Assembly (NCBI RefSeq): GCF_009176975.1
Contig: NZ_WEZG01000002.1
Coordinates: 310,001 to 374,000 of the forward strand
Direction of reading: 5' to 3'
Origin: Aureimonas psammosilenae
GTDB taxonomy: Bacteria > Pseudomonadota > Alphaproteobacteria > Rhizobiales > Rhizobiaceae
DNA: 64,000 nt
Numbering within the stretch: the stretch's first letter is position 1; each line of letters starts with the position of its first letter. Below are positions 1 through 7,375 of the stretch, piece by piece. The notes below the pieces were generated by a model. It was given only the letters and a program-made list of their open reading frames with translations. It did no database searches and had not been told where the DNA came from. The position numbers and the translations under genes are program-made.

Positions 1-2
1 GG

Positions 3-3000
3 CTCTGGTCTTTCACCAAGACGGCCGATCCGGACGGCAAGTTCTCGGTCGCGAGCAACGGCAACGTCACGCTGGCGGCGGTGCTCGACTACGAGACGAA
101 GACCTCGCACACCTTCAGCGTCGCGGCGACGAACGGGCTTCTCACCCTCAACTTCACCGGCACCGTGAACGTCAGCAACGTGCTGGAAGGCACGCTGGCA
201 CCCACGACAGCCAACATGGTTCTCGGGGCGGCGGCAGGAACGGTGGTCGCCACGGTCTCGGGCCTTGATGCGGGCGCGAACGAGACGGTGACCGGCGTGA
301 ACGACACGCGCTTTGTGATCGCTTCGGGCAACCGTGTTGTGGCGAGCGCTACGCCGACCACGGCTGCCGGGACCATCAACCTAACCGTGACGACGAGCGC
401 CGGGCGGCAGCTTGCTCTGGCCGTCACCGTAGCCGCGGCTGCGAGCGGCGCGCTGACGATGACGAACCGCACGGTCTTGGCCTCGTCCGCCTCGGGCACG
501 GCCATCGATGCGGTGTCCGGCCTTCGTTCCGGTTCGATCCTATCCCTGCCGACCGTGACCTCCCTTCTTTCTGTCAGCGGCGCGAATGTCGCAAAGGGCA
601 CGCGCAGTCATCGTGCTGGCTACTTCACCCGCATCTTCCGCGACACGGCCACCGATGGCTCGACGATCGACACGCCCATCACCTTCAAAACGCCGCGCGA
701 GTCGAAGACCGTCGTCGACTTCGAGAACCTCGCGACGACGGCCGGGTGGGCCTATACCAGCGGCGCGGAGGCGAAGTTCACCCCTGATACGCTTTGGAAC
801 ACGAGCGGCCGACAGTCGCTGAACATCGCGCAGCCCGCCGCAGCTGCCAACCAGACGCTCGCTGCAACGCGGACGCTTGACGAGGATTTGGCGTGGGGGC
901 TCGACGAAATCTACACCGTCGACTTCAACAACAAGGGCGTGGACAGCCCATCCAACATCTCGGTGCGCTTCGTCGGCGCGAGCGGCAACGGTCCTTGGAT
1001 CAACGTCTCGACAATCGGCGATATCCGCCGCGGCGTGCAGCCTTTCACCTTCACCGGTCGCGACATGACCGCCAACTCTTCCAGCTTGCCGGACGCCTTC
1101 ACGGGCCCGGTCAAGAAGGTTGTCTTTGTCGCTGGCGGCGCGGGCGGTACAAACGGATGGTCGGTGTCGTTCGACAACTTCCGGCGCGTGAAGAAGGTAC
1201 CGGGTCCGCTCATGCTCGGCATGGACGATGCTTTCGCGGCCTTCGCCGATCTGGTGCGTCGCTGCGTTACGAACGGCCTGCGACCGCCCTACAAGTCCCT
1301 GTTCGCCGGTAACCTCGACAAGAACAACGCATCGACCCCGCTCTTGAAGGCGCTGCGCCTGCAGCAGCTCTGCGGCTACAACAAGCTGTGCGAGAGCGTC
1401 GGCGCCGGCACCTATGCGCAGGTCGAAACTGATCCGGCGACCGCCGCGAATGTGAGCTTCAAGGTCGGCGGCACCGGGTTCGACGCAAACAATTACGTCA
1501 AGCTGCAAAAGCAGGAGACGGATGGCTCGTGGACCGACATGGTGTCGATTACGTCGGTCACCGGCACAACGGCCGCCGCGGCGACGTCGGTGGCGGCCGG
1601 TCAGATCCAACCGCGCCAGCCGCTGCGCCACGTCATCGTCGGTGCCCCAGTCATCACCTATGAGATCGTCGAGAACACTTTCGCCGCCTATCAGCCGAAG
1701 GACCGCGACTATACCATCGGCGGCATGTCGACGCTCACAGTGGCGGGCACCGGCCTCAGCGCATCGAACAGCGTCACGCTGCAGAAGCGCAACGACGACG
1801 GCACCTGGAGCGATCTGGCGACGGTTACGGCGGCCGGAACGACGAGGCTGAACATTCCTGTCTGGTCGTTGCTGCGCGTCGTCGTCGCCGGCTCGGCAAC
1901 TGGCGTCACCGTCACGCTGCGGGCGGACCTCGGGGCCGAGGTAATCAATCACACGGTCAACCATCCGCTCGTCGGCCTCCACACCCTCTACAACAAAATC
2001 TATGCGGACACCTCGGGCACCGATGCCGTGAAAGCGGCTGCGGCCGAGGCGGCAATCGTTGCCGAAGTCGAGGGGTGCCGCGCCTATGCCGAGGGCAAGG
2101 GGGCGACGGTCAAGAACTACTACACGTCGAGCGGTTCCGTTGCCGCAACGCCGACCGACACAGTGATGCCGGCGACCGGCGTCGACATCTCGACGAGAAC
2201 TCTGCCGAACGGACGCGCTTGCAAGTCTTCGATGTTCCACATGATCTTGCCCGGCGGCGACTTCAACACCGGCGTGCTGTCCGCGTTGCGCAAGACCGGC
2301 ATGCGACTCATCACGAGCATCAACCCGGCAGAGTTCGGCGCTTGGGACGGGTTCGTGATGCCGACGATCGCGCCGCGACGGTCGTTCAATTGGGCGAGCA
2401 GTGACGCTGCAAACATCCGCGCTGCACTCCGCTGGCTTCAGCGCGTTGCCAACACGGGGCAGATGGCCGATGCCTTCTGGCACGATCTTGGCGGCGCCGA
2501 TTATCTGACGCCGAACCCGGACGGCGTGATGGAGCTTCGGAAGACGAGCATCGGCACTCAGCCCTGGGCCTTCGATAAGCTCTGGAACGGCTGGGTCGAT
2601 ACGGATGGCGTGACGCCCCTGAAGGGCATCCTGCAGCTCATGGCGGAAGGAGCGCTGATCTCCAGCGGCAAGACTGAGGCGATCGAAGGTGCGACTGTCC
2701 AGCCGCTGCCGAACGTCGGCTTCAATATGGCGGGCGGCGATTTCTCCACCACCGACCCCAAGGACGACTTCTCCGAATACAAGAACGTCGCGACGCCGGA
2801 GCGCGACCCGGTCAGCGGTCAGGCGTTGCGCGGCAATGGTCAGTGGTATGTTTGGCCGAAGAAGGTCGACATCGACTATGTCGCGGATCGTGCTGCCAAC
2901 CTCATCCGCATCCCGTTCCGCTATCACCACCTGTGGAACGTCGACCCGTCGATGGACCCGACGCTCGACACAGTGCGCGTCTATGACCACGCGCAGCTGA

Positions 3001-3920
3001 AGATCGCCTGCGACGCGGCTGAGGCGCGCGGCATGACGATCGTCGTCGATGATCACAACTACGGCTACAAGTCGTTCAAGGCCGATCCCGGCTCCACGAC
3101 AGCCAGCGACCACGACGCGGACAAATTCTATCAGGACACGGCCGCCGACCGCACGCTTTTAGCCGAGCGCGCAAAGCGGATCGCGACGTTCTTTAAGGAC
3201 TATACGCGGGTCCGCTACACCCCGATGAACGAGCCGACCGGCAAAGCCAACGCGCCATCGACGGTCGGCCTCTACAACCTGTACCAAGTCTACATGGACG
3301 CCGTGCGGACGGTGGACACCAACCCGCTGCACGTCTTCCAGCTGAACGCCAACCACTACGCGTCGCCGGACGCCTACACGAAGGTGTTCACCGGTCAGAC
3401 TTCCTCGAGCGCGACCGAGTTCCTTCGCTTGGTGGATTCGACCGGAGCGAAGCCGATCTCCGAACTGCATCCCTATATCGACGCTGACACGCGCAACGGC
3501 GGCGCCAACATCGCTTCCAGCCATCCCGGCAAGGAAGAGAACCCGGTCATCGTCGATTTCGCCGACAGCCCGGCGACGTTCACCTACAACGGCACAACCT
3601 ACAGCTACGCGGCGGTCGCGCAGGACGCGACGAATCACGCGCGTCAGTTCGGTTACAAGCTCTATGCCGGCGAGTATGCTGTGAAAAGCGAGGAGCCTGT
3701 CTTCGTCAACGAAGGCCGGCGCCTGCATCGCTTCTTCGTCGACAACCGCGACGTATGGGACGGCGCCGCATACTGGGGAGCAGGCCCGTGGTGGCCGAAG
3801 CCGAATGATCCGGTCACCGGCGCACAGAAGGTGTTTTCGCCGCTGCCGATGGATCGGACCTCAACCGTGCATCGCGGCGCGATGGACATGCTGTCCGAGT
3901 TCATGCCGGTCGTGGCGTAA
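3..3920 (+). CDS. Giant phage tail/depolymerase-like protein with NodB-like and GH5-like parts (5' truncated by window)
   Basis: The reading frame is open from the first bases, so the true start lies upstream; about 1305 residues are visible. Numbering from the GTG at 81, residues 1-150 are Thr/Ala/Val-rich beta repeats resembling cadherin or Ig folds. Around residue 378 comes L-G-M-D-D, and near 620 the motif NHTVNHP, which fits motifs 1 and 2 of NodB-type polysaccharide deacetylases. Two similar beta modules lie between them. From about 930 the sequence looks like a GH5 glycosidase, with NEP (Glu near 1051) as likely acid/base and AGEYAV (Glu near 1198) as likely nucleophile. I infer a virion-associated enzyme that degrades surface polysaccharide. 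It is followed by a terminator and the lysis genes. It could instead be a secreted host glycanase, but the context favours phage. Confidence 0.75.
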   Translation, partial: LWSFTKTADPDGKFSVASNGNVTLAAVLDYETKTSHTFSVAATNGLLTLNFTGTVNVSNVLEGTLAPTTANMVLGAAAGTVVATVSGLDAGANETVTGVNDTRFVIASGNRVVASATPTTAAGTINLTVTTSAGRQLALAVTVAAAASGALTMTNRTVLASSASGTAIDAVSGLRSGSILSLPTVTSLLSVSGANVAKGTRSHRAGYFTRIFRDTATDGSTIDTPITFKTPRESKTVVDFENLATTAGWAYTSGAEAKFTPDTLWNTSGRQSLNIAQPAAAANQTLAATRTLDEDLAWGLDEIYTVDFNNKGVDSPSNISVRFVGASGNGPWINVSTIGDIRRGVQPFTFTGRDMTANSSSLPDAFTGPVKKVVFVAGGAGGTNGWSVSFDNFRRVKKVPGPLMLGMDDAFAAFADLVRRCVTNGLRPPYKSLFAGNLDKNNASTPLLKALRLQQLCGYNKLCESVGAGTYAQVETDPATAANVSFKVGGTGFDANNYVKLQKQETDGSWTDMVSITSVTGTTAAAATSVAAGQIQPRQPLRHVIVGAPVITYEIVENTFAAYQPKDRDYTIGGMSTLTVAGTGLSASNSVTLQKRNDDGTWSDLATVTAAGTTRLNIPVWSLLRVVVAGSATGVTVTLRADLGAEVINHTVNHPLVGLHTLYNKIYADTSGTDAVKAAAAEAAIVAEVEGCRAYAEGKGATVKNYYTSSGSVAATPTDTVMPATGVDISTRTLPNGRACKSSMFHMILPGGDFNTGVLSALRKTGMRLITSINPAEFGAWDGFVMPTIAPRRSFNWASSDAANIRAALRWLQRVANTGQMADAFWHDLGGADYLTPNPDGVMELRKTSIGTQPWAFDKLWNGWVDTDGVTPLKGILQLMAEGALISSGKTEAIEGATVQPLPNVGFNMAGGDFSTTDPKDDFSEYKNVATPERDPVSGQALRGNGQWYVWPKKVDIDYVADRAANLIRIPFRYHHLWNVDPSMDPTLDTVRVYDHAQLKIACDAAEARGMTIVVDDHNYGYKSFKADPGSTTASDHDADKFYQDTAADRTLLAERAKRIATFFKDYTRVRYTPMNEPTGKANAPSTVGLYNLYQVYMDAVRTVDTNPLHVFQLNANHYASPDAYTKVFTGQTSSSATEFLRLVDSTGAKPISELHPYIDADTRNGGANIASSHPGKEENPVIVDFADSPATFTYNGTTYSYAAVAQDATNHARQFGYKLYAGEYAVKSEEPVFVNEGRRLHRFFVDNRDVWDGAAYWGAGPWWPKPNDPVTGAQKVFSPLPMDRTSTVHRGAMDMLSEFMPVVA

Positions 3921-3948
3921 TCCACGACCCCATCCACACCCCATCCAC

Positions 3949-3977
3949 AGCCCGGCCATCGCGCCGGGCTTTTTCTT
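3949..3977 (+). terminator. Rho-independent terminator after the tail/depolymerase gene
   Basis: A perfect 8-bp stem (AGCCCGGC with GCCGGGCT) and a 6-base loop are followed at once by TTTTTCTT. It lies 28 bases after the stop codon of the large gene and just ahead of the holin-like gene, so it separates late structural from lysis transcription or attenuates read-through. Confidence 0.85.
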
Positions 3978-3989
3978 GTGAGGCCTCCA

Positions 3990-4211
3990 ATGCAGCTTCG
4001 CCCCGACTGGCGGCGCGTCCTCGCGCACGCCTGGTCAATCCGCCTATGGGCCATCGCCATCCTGGTGCAGGCCGTTGATGTCGCCTTGCCGTGGTTCCGC
4101 GAGTCCCTGCCGATCAGCGACCAAGCGTTCGGCATCGTCACCCTTGCCTTCGCCATGGGCGGCATCGTCGCGCGCCTCGTCCCGCAGAAGGGGATCACGC
4201 CATGCCAGTGA
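3990..4211 (+). CDS. Small holin-like membrane protein
   Basis: A 73-residue protein with two hydrophobic stretches (about residues 12-32 and 42-62) and a short charged N terminus. No family is recognised with certainty. Its size, its topology and its place directly before the lysozyme and spanin genes suggest a holin or similar lysis membrane protein. The ATG at 3990 is chosen because GAGG lies six bases upstream; the GTG at 3978 sits inside the terminator T tract and has no ribosome site. The reverse-strand HNH gene now separates it from the endolysin. Confidence 0.6.
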   Translation: MQLRPDWRRVLAHAWSIRLWAIAILVQAVDVALPWFRESLPISDQAFGIVTLAFAMGGIVARLVPQKGITPCQ

Positions 4212-4217
4212 GTTCCA

Positions 4218-4775
4218 TCAGTCACTGACATGAGCCCACTTCCTACGATGCCGAATTCCATCAATTAGACTCGGCGAAACGCCAGCAACGATCGCAAGAG
4301 AATTTGCTGAAACCCCCTGGTCTAGCAGCTTCCGAATGGTGCGGACCCGTACCTCTGTGAGCTTTGCACCTGGGTGCTCCTCACCCACCAACGGTATGAA
4401 ACCACTATCCCAAGCATGTTCGGTGTTGCGTCCTTTGCTCACCCATTCGAGGTTTTCAGGCCGATTGTCGGTCTTGTCGCCGTTGATGTGATTGACAGTC
4501 AGGCCTTCCTCATACCCGGCGACGAACGCCATCGCGACTAAGCGATGAACGAGAAATTTGTACGTCTTCCGCTGATGCTGAAAACCAACTTCGAAGTATC
4601 CCATGTTCATCATGGACGGCTTCAAAGTGCGCTTTTTGAAAACGGCGGTCTTGGTCTCAGCCCTGCCTAATCGTGTGTAAGAATAGGTTGTTCGCTTCTC
4701 GGGCAAGCAAACCTCTCCGCAATCGCTGACGAGCAGCGTGTAACCGCGCGTCTCAACTTCCTTCCACTCAGCCAT
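4218..4775 (-). CDS. HNH endonuclease with N-terminal NUMOD4-like and C-terminal helix-turn-helix parts
   Basis: A 185-residue protein. The N terminus (W-K-E-V, then a strand-rich stretch with G-Y-F-E-V) resembles the NUMOD4 DNA-binding module. Residues about 95-120 carry the HNH core NHINGDKTDNRPENLEWVS, typical of free-standing homing endonucleases in phages. The C-terminal 50 residues (EEHPGAKLTE..IRKLLDQGVS..SLIDGIRHRRKW) look like a helix-turn-helix. It lies antisense between the holin-like and lysozyme genes, and its base composition is visibly lower in GC than its neighbours, so it is probably a recently inserted selfish gene. The target site and activity are unknown. No interrupted gene or intron is evident. 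Confidence 0.85.
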   Translation of the reverse strand: MAEWKEVETRGYTLLVSDCGEVCLPEKRTTYSYTRLGRAETKTAVFKKRTLKPSMMNMGYFEVGFQHQRKTYKFLVHRLVAMAFVAGYEEGLTVNHINGDKTDNRPENLEWVSKGRNTEHAWDSGFIPLVGEEHPGAKLTEVRVRTIRKLLDQGVSANSLAIVAGVSPSLIDGIRHRRKWAHVSD

Positions 4776-4804
4776 TCTTCAACCTATCACCGAAAGGAGT
4801 AGGT

Positions 4805-5341
4805 GTGACCTTAATTCGTAATAACCCAAGAGGCAAGAGTCGGTATCTTGCCGGCGGTGCTGTTGGCGCTGCAATGTTGGCGGCAGCGACTGCCTATACT
4901 GGGGCTTGGGAGGGGACGAGCTACGTCGCCTACCTCGACACCATCGCGAGCCCGCCCGTTTGGACGATCTGCAACGGTGACACCTACAACGTGAAAAAGG
5001 GCGACGTCGAAACGCGCGAAGGATGCGCCGCTCGTCTTCGCCGACAGATCCTCGAGCACGAAGCCCGCATGATCCAGTGCGCCCCCCAGCTTTGGGACGT
5101 GCCAGCGGATAGTTACATCGCCATCAACGACTGGGCTTACAACACCGGGACCGGAGCAGCCTGCAAGTCGGGGCTGATCCGAAAGGTGAAGGCCGGCGAT
5201 ATCCGAGGTGCCTGCATGGAACTCAGCCGTTGGGTTTTCGCTGGCGGCAAGGTCGTGAAAGGTCTCGCCAACCGCCGGATGAACGGCCTTCCAGGGCTTA
5301 TCAGCGAGCGAGCGCTTTGCCTTCGAGGCCTTGGCGCATGA
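4805..5341 (+). CDS. Phage GH24 lysozyme (endolysin) with SAR-like N-terminal segment
   Basis: A 178-residue muramidase of the lambdoid R/R21 family that cuts peptidoglycan glycan strands. The catalytic triad is visible as Glu36 (AWEG), Asp45 (AYLD) and Thr54 (VWTIC), with the family's E-x8-D spacing. Residues about 15-33 form a weakly hydrophobic Ala/Gly-rich segment (AGGAVGAAMLAAATAYTGA), typical of signal-arrest-release endolysins, which are exported tethered and later released. The GTG at 4805 is supported by GGAG at 4796-4799. The stop codon overlaps the start of the next gene (ATGA), so endolysin and spanin are translationally coupled. Confidence 0.9.
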   Translation: MTLIRNNPRGKSRYLAGGAVGAAMLAAATAYTGAWEGTSYVAYLDTIASPPVWTICNGDTYNVKKGDVETREGCAARLRRQILEHEARMIQCAPQLWDVPADSYIAINDWAYNTGTGAACKSGLIRKVKAGDIRGACMELSRWVFAGGKVVKGLANRRMNGLPGLISERALCLRGLGA

Positions 5342-5808
5342 CCGTCCTCCTGAAACTCTGGAAGCTCGGACTTGGCCTCCTCGTTGGCTTGGCCATCGGC
5401 TGGTTCGTCATGGTGCCGCCCGCGCGCGAGGCAGGACGCAGCGCCGGCTACGAGGCGGGCAAGGTCGCCGGCATCTCGGAAGAGCGCATCCTTCACGAGG
5501 AACAGCGCCGGAAGGCCGAAGCAAAGGCGGATGAAGATCGCCGCTCCGCGCAGGCTGAAATCGCGACCGTCGAGCGCGACTATCACCAGCGCGAGCAAGC
5601 CCGGCGGAACGACCTCAACGGACTGGAACAGGCCCTGGCGGCCGAAAGGGCCGATAATGCGACACCAATCCCGACGCCTTCTCCCGGCGCTCCTTGCTCT
5701 TGCCGTCCTGCCATTTCTCGCAGCGTGTCAGACCGCCTCCGAGCGATCGGTCATGGTGGCGCCGCGCCTGGCTCAACTGCCGCAGGCGCTCAAGCTCCCG
5801 TGCGATGA
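5338..5808 (+). CDS. Rz-like inner-membrane spanin (i-spanin)
   Basis: A 156-residue protein starting in an ATGA overlap with the lysozyme stop. Residues about 5-25 are one N-terminal membrane segment (LKLWKLGLGLLVGLAIGWFV). The next 80 residues are charged and predicted to be coiled-coil (EERILHEEQRRKAEAKADED and onward), the standard Rz build. The last 50 residues are Pro/Gly/Ser-rich because that DNA is also read in another frame as the Rz1-like lipoprotein. Rz and Rz1 span the periplasm and fuse the two membranes at the last step of lysis. The assignment rests on topology and position, since spanins diverge quickly. Confidence 0.8.
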   Translation: MTVLLKLWKLGLGLLVGLAIGWFVMVPPAREAGRSAGYEAGKVAGISEERILHEEQRRKAEAKADEDRRSAQAEIATVERDYHQREQARRNDLNGLEQALAAERADNATPIPTPSPGAPCSCRPAISRSVSDRLRAIGHGGAAPGSTAAGAQAPVR

Positions 5809-5953
5809 GGCGACCGACATTCCAGCCCGCGATCTGACTTCGGAAGAGGTCGCGCGCTTATGGGGCAGGGACCGGCAGGCTTTGGGCACCTGCCGCGATC
5901 GACATGAAGCATTGGCTGCGGCGGCAGAGGCTGTCGAAGGGCAGGGCCGCTAG
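5657..5953 (+). CDS. Rz1-like outer-membrane spanin lipoprotein (o-spanin), nested in the Rz gene
   Basis: A 98-residue protein whose first half overlaps the 3' end of the Rz-like gene in the +1 frame. It starts MRHQSRRLLP, followed by a hydrophobic stretch and the lipobox LAAC near residue 27, so it should be lipidated and sorted to the outer membrane. The mature part is small and has two further cysteines (about residues 58 and 82). The partly overlapping, out-of-frame arrangement is the lambda-type spanin architecture. The ATG at 5657 is the only start that gives a signal peptide; no strong ribosome site precedes it, which is common for embedded o-spanins. Confidence 0.8.
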   Translation: MRHQSRRLLPALLALAVLPFLAACQTASERSVMVAPRLAQLPQALKLPCDEATDIPARDLTSEEVARLWGRDRQALGTCRDRHEALAAAAEAVEGQGR

Positions 5954-5974
5954 GCCGACATCGGAGTGCAAAGC

Positions 5975-6349
5975 GTGGCAGATGACGACGACGAGCGAGG
6001 GGGAAGAAACCGCTTCCCGATCTCGCCACGGGACGCTCACCTTTATGCGAGTGACGAGGAGGACGAGAAGGCGCTGAAGCAGCTCCTCGCGATCTCGCCC
6101 GAGACCCTGAAGTTTCTGACATCTCTGCGTCCGGACGAAGTCGAGACGATGCGCACCCTCTCGCAACTCGACAAGGAGGAGCGCGAAGTCTTCTTCCAGA
6201 GCCTCAAGCTCACGAAGTCGGTTCGCACCACGGGATGGTTCGTTCGCTGGCTCTTCCTCGGTCTCGTCGGCACCTTCGTCGCCTTCAACCTCATGGCCGA
6301 TCAGGTGATGAAGCTGGTCCACCTCTTCCAGAATGGAGCGCCGAAGTGA
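5975..6349 (+). CDS. Hypothetical phage protein with one C-terminal membrane segment
   Basis: A 124-residue protein of unknown family. The N-terminal two thirds is acidic and helical (DDDDERGG; EEDEKALKQLLAIS; LSQLDKEEREVFFQSLKL), and one membrane segment lies near residues 88-110 (WFVRWLFLGLVGTFVAFNLM). The GTG at 5975 is preferred to the in-frame GTG at 5966 because GGAG at 5963-5966 sits eight bases before it. It follows the o-spanin by 21 bases, and its stop overlaps the next start (TGATG), so it belongs to the late operon. A role in lysis or superinfection control is possible but not shown. Confidence 0.7.
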   Translation: MADDDDERGGRNRFPISPRDAHLYASDEEDEKALKQLLAISPETLKFLTSLRPDEVETMRTLSQLDKEEREVFFQSLKLTKSVRTTGWFVRWLFLGLVGTFVAFNLMADQVMKLVHLFQNGAPK

Positions 6350-6852
6350 TGCGCCTTCTCGCGGTCTTCCTCGCGGCTTTCCTCGGATGCTGCGCTGCCG
6401 TCGCTGGGGTCTGGTCTGCCGATCGCGATCCGCCAACCGAGACGATCTCCGTCAAGGTGATGCCGGACAAGATCGAAGCTGGCGGCCTGGGAGAGGTCCA
6501 TTACGTTTACCAGCGGTATCGGGTCTGCTCGCGGCGAACGACGGTCAGCGTGATTGACTCGACGGGAAGGGCTTTCGAGTTCGTGCCTCAGTCCAACTCG
6601 TCGACGAATTATCGGGTGGAGGGGAAAGCCGACACCTATGTGCGTCCCTTCCGCGTGTCGATCGCTGCCGCGCCGGGGCCCGCCGTCTATCAAGCCATCA
6701 TCGAAGACCGCTGCAATCTGCTGCAGTGGATGTGGCCGATCCGCCGAACCGTCGAGGTGCCGTTCTATATCCTACCGAGGGCGCCTCAGGCCTCCTCGCT
6801 GTTCCGCGGAGAGTTCCGCGCGGCTGTGCTCGAGTTCATTGCGCCTCGGTAG
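6349..6852 (+). CDS. Hypothetical phage-region secreted or membrane-anchored beta protein
   Basis: A 167-residue protein. The first 25 residues (MRLLAVFLAAFLGCCAAVAG) form a signal peptide or membrane anchor. The rest is strand-rich with few repeats, and two cysteines (in YRVCSRR and EDRCNLL) could form a disulfide in the periplasm. No family is recognised. The ATG at 6349 overlaps the previous stop codon, so it is translationally coupled to the gene before it. It is the last forward gene before the attachment fragment and may be a lysogenic-conversion or lysis accessory gene; this is a guess from position only. Confidence 0.65.
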   Translation: MRLLAVFLAAFLGCCAAVAGVWSADRDPPTETISVKVMPDKIEAGGLGEVHYVYQRYRVCSRRTTVSVIDSTGRAFEFVPQSNSSTNYRVEGKADTYVRPFRVSIAAAPGPAVYQAIIEDRCNLLQWMWPIRRTVEVPFYILPRAPQASSLFRGEFRAAVLEFIAPR

Positions 6853-6868
6853 CTATGGGGTCGGGAGA

Positions 6869-7066
6869 TTAATCCACCCGCTCGTATTCGAACCAGACGA
6901 ACTCGCCATTGATGCGCGCTCTTCCGGTCCCCTCGAGGTCAGCGCGAAGTTTCGTCACCTGATCCTCGCCAGCCTCACGCCGGATGTATCGCACCAAGTC
7001 GGTCAGCCCGATCTCGGCAGCTTGCCGCCGGCTCTTGCTGGTGCATTCGTAGACGCGGACCTGCAT
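6869..7066 (-). CDS. Small hypothetical protein beside the attachment site
   Basis: A 65-residue reverse-strand ORF (starts MQVRVYECTSKSRRQAAEIG, ends FVWFEYERVD). Its codons end mostly in G or C, like real genes here, and the protein has a sensible mix of charged helix and C-terminal strand residues, so I think it is coded. There is no clear Shine-Dalgarno site, and an in-frame stop lies shortly upstream of the ATG at 7066, so this is the only ATG start. It is convergent with the previous gene. Its function is unknown; small reverse genes at prophage ends are often regulatory, but nothing here shows that. Confidence 0.55.
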   Translation of the reverse strand: MQVRVYECTSKSRRQAAEIGLTDLVRYIRREAGEDQVTKLRADLEGTGRARINGEFVWFEYERVD

Positions 7067-7249
7067 AGGCAGGTGATATCCGGCACCAACGCGATCGTCT
7101 ACCGCAATTCAGATCGAGAGATGATTGTCGCGGGTTCGGCTCCTGTAGCCTACAAGGAATTTGCAAAGTACCTGTTTGTGGTTTGACTGACTTGATGGTC
7201 AACCTATTGTAATTGCTTGATTTTAGCATACAGATATTTTTGCAGTAAG

Positions 7250-7312
7250 CGCCCCTGCTAAGGGCGTATACGGGTAACCGTATCGAGGGTTCGAATCCCT
7301 TCTTCTCCGCCA
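7250..7312 (+). tRNA. 3' fragment of tRNA-Ser(GCT): candidate phage attachment site
   Basis: The anticodon stem CGCCC/GGGCG (7250-7254 and 7262-7266) encloses a 7-base loop with anticodon GCT at 7257-7259. A class II variable arm follows (ATACGG, loop GTAA, CCGTAT). The T arm is at 7285-7301 with TTCGAAT, then come the acceptor 3' strand CTTCTCC, discriminator G and encoded CCA to 7312. No D arm or GGAGAAG 5' acceptor strand precedes it; the upstream 60 bases are AT-rich and unrelated. It is therefore not a working tRNA gene. Integration of a phage into the anticodon-to-3' half of a tRNA-Ser gene leaves exactly this fragment. Confidence 0.88.
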
Positions 7313-7375
7313 TCCCGCATTGATCCTTTTTCCGGCACGTGCGCTCGCGGCTCCGCTTTCGAAGCGACCGCGCGA

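Larger units (their letters stand above)
1..7312. mobile_element. End of a prophage or phage-derived island, bounded by a tRNA-Ser 3' fragment
   Basis: The stretch carries a giant tail or depolymerase-like gene, a holin-like membrane protein, an SAR-type lysozyme, a nested spanin pair and several small genes of phage character. It stops at a tRNA-Ser 3' fragment (7250-7312), after which ordinary chromosomal genes begin. No integrase, terminase or capsid gene is visible, because only the lysis end lies in the window. Such a fragment without its 5' half is typical of the attachment site far from the integrase. Whether the element is intact cannot be judged here. Confidence 0.75.

Noticed and set aside
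540-3113. 857-codon reverse open frame opposite the phage tail/depolymerase gene
   Set aside because: It is an Arg/Val/Asp-rich shadow of a high-GC gene with no domains. The plus-strand gene has clear motifs.
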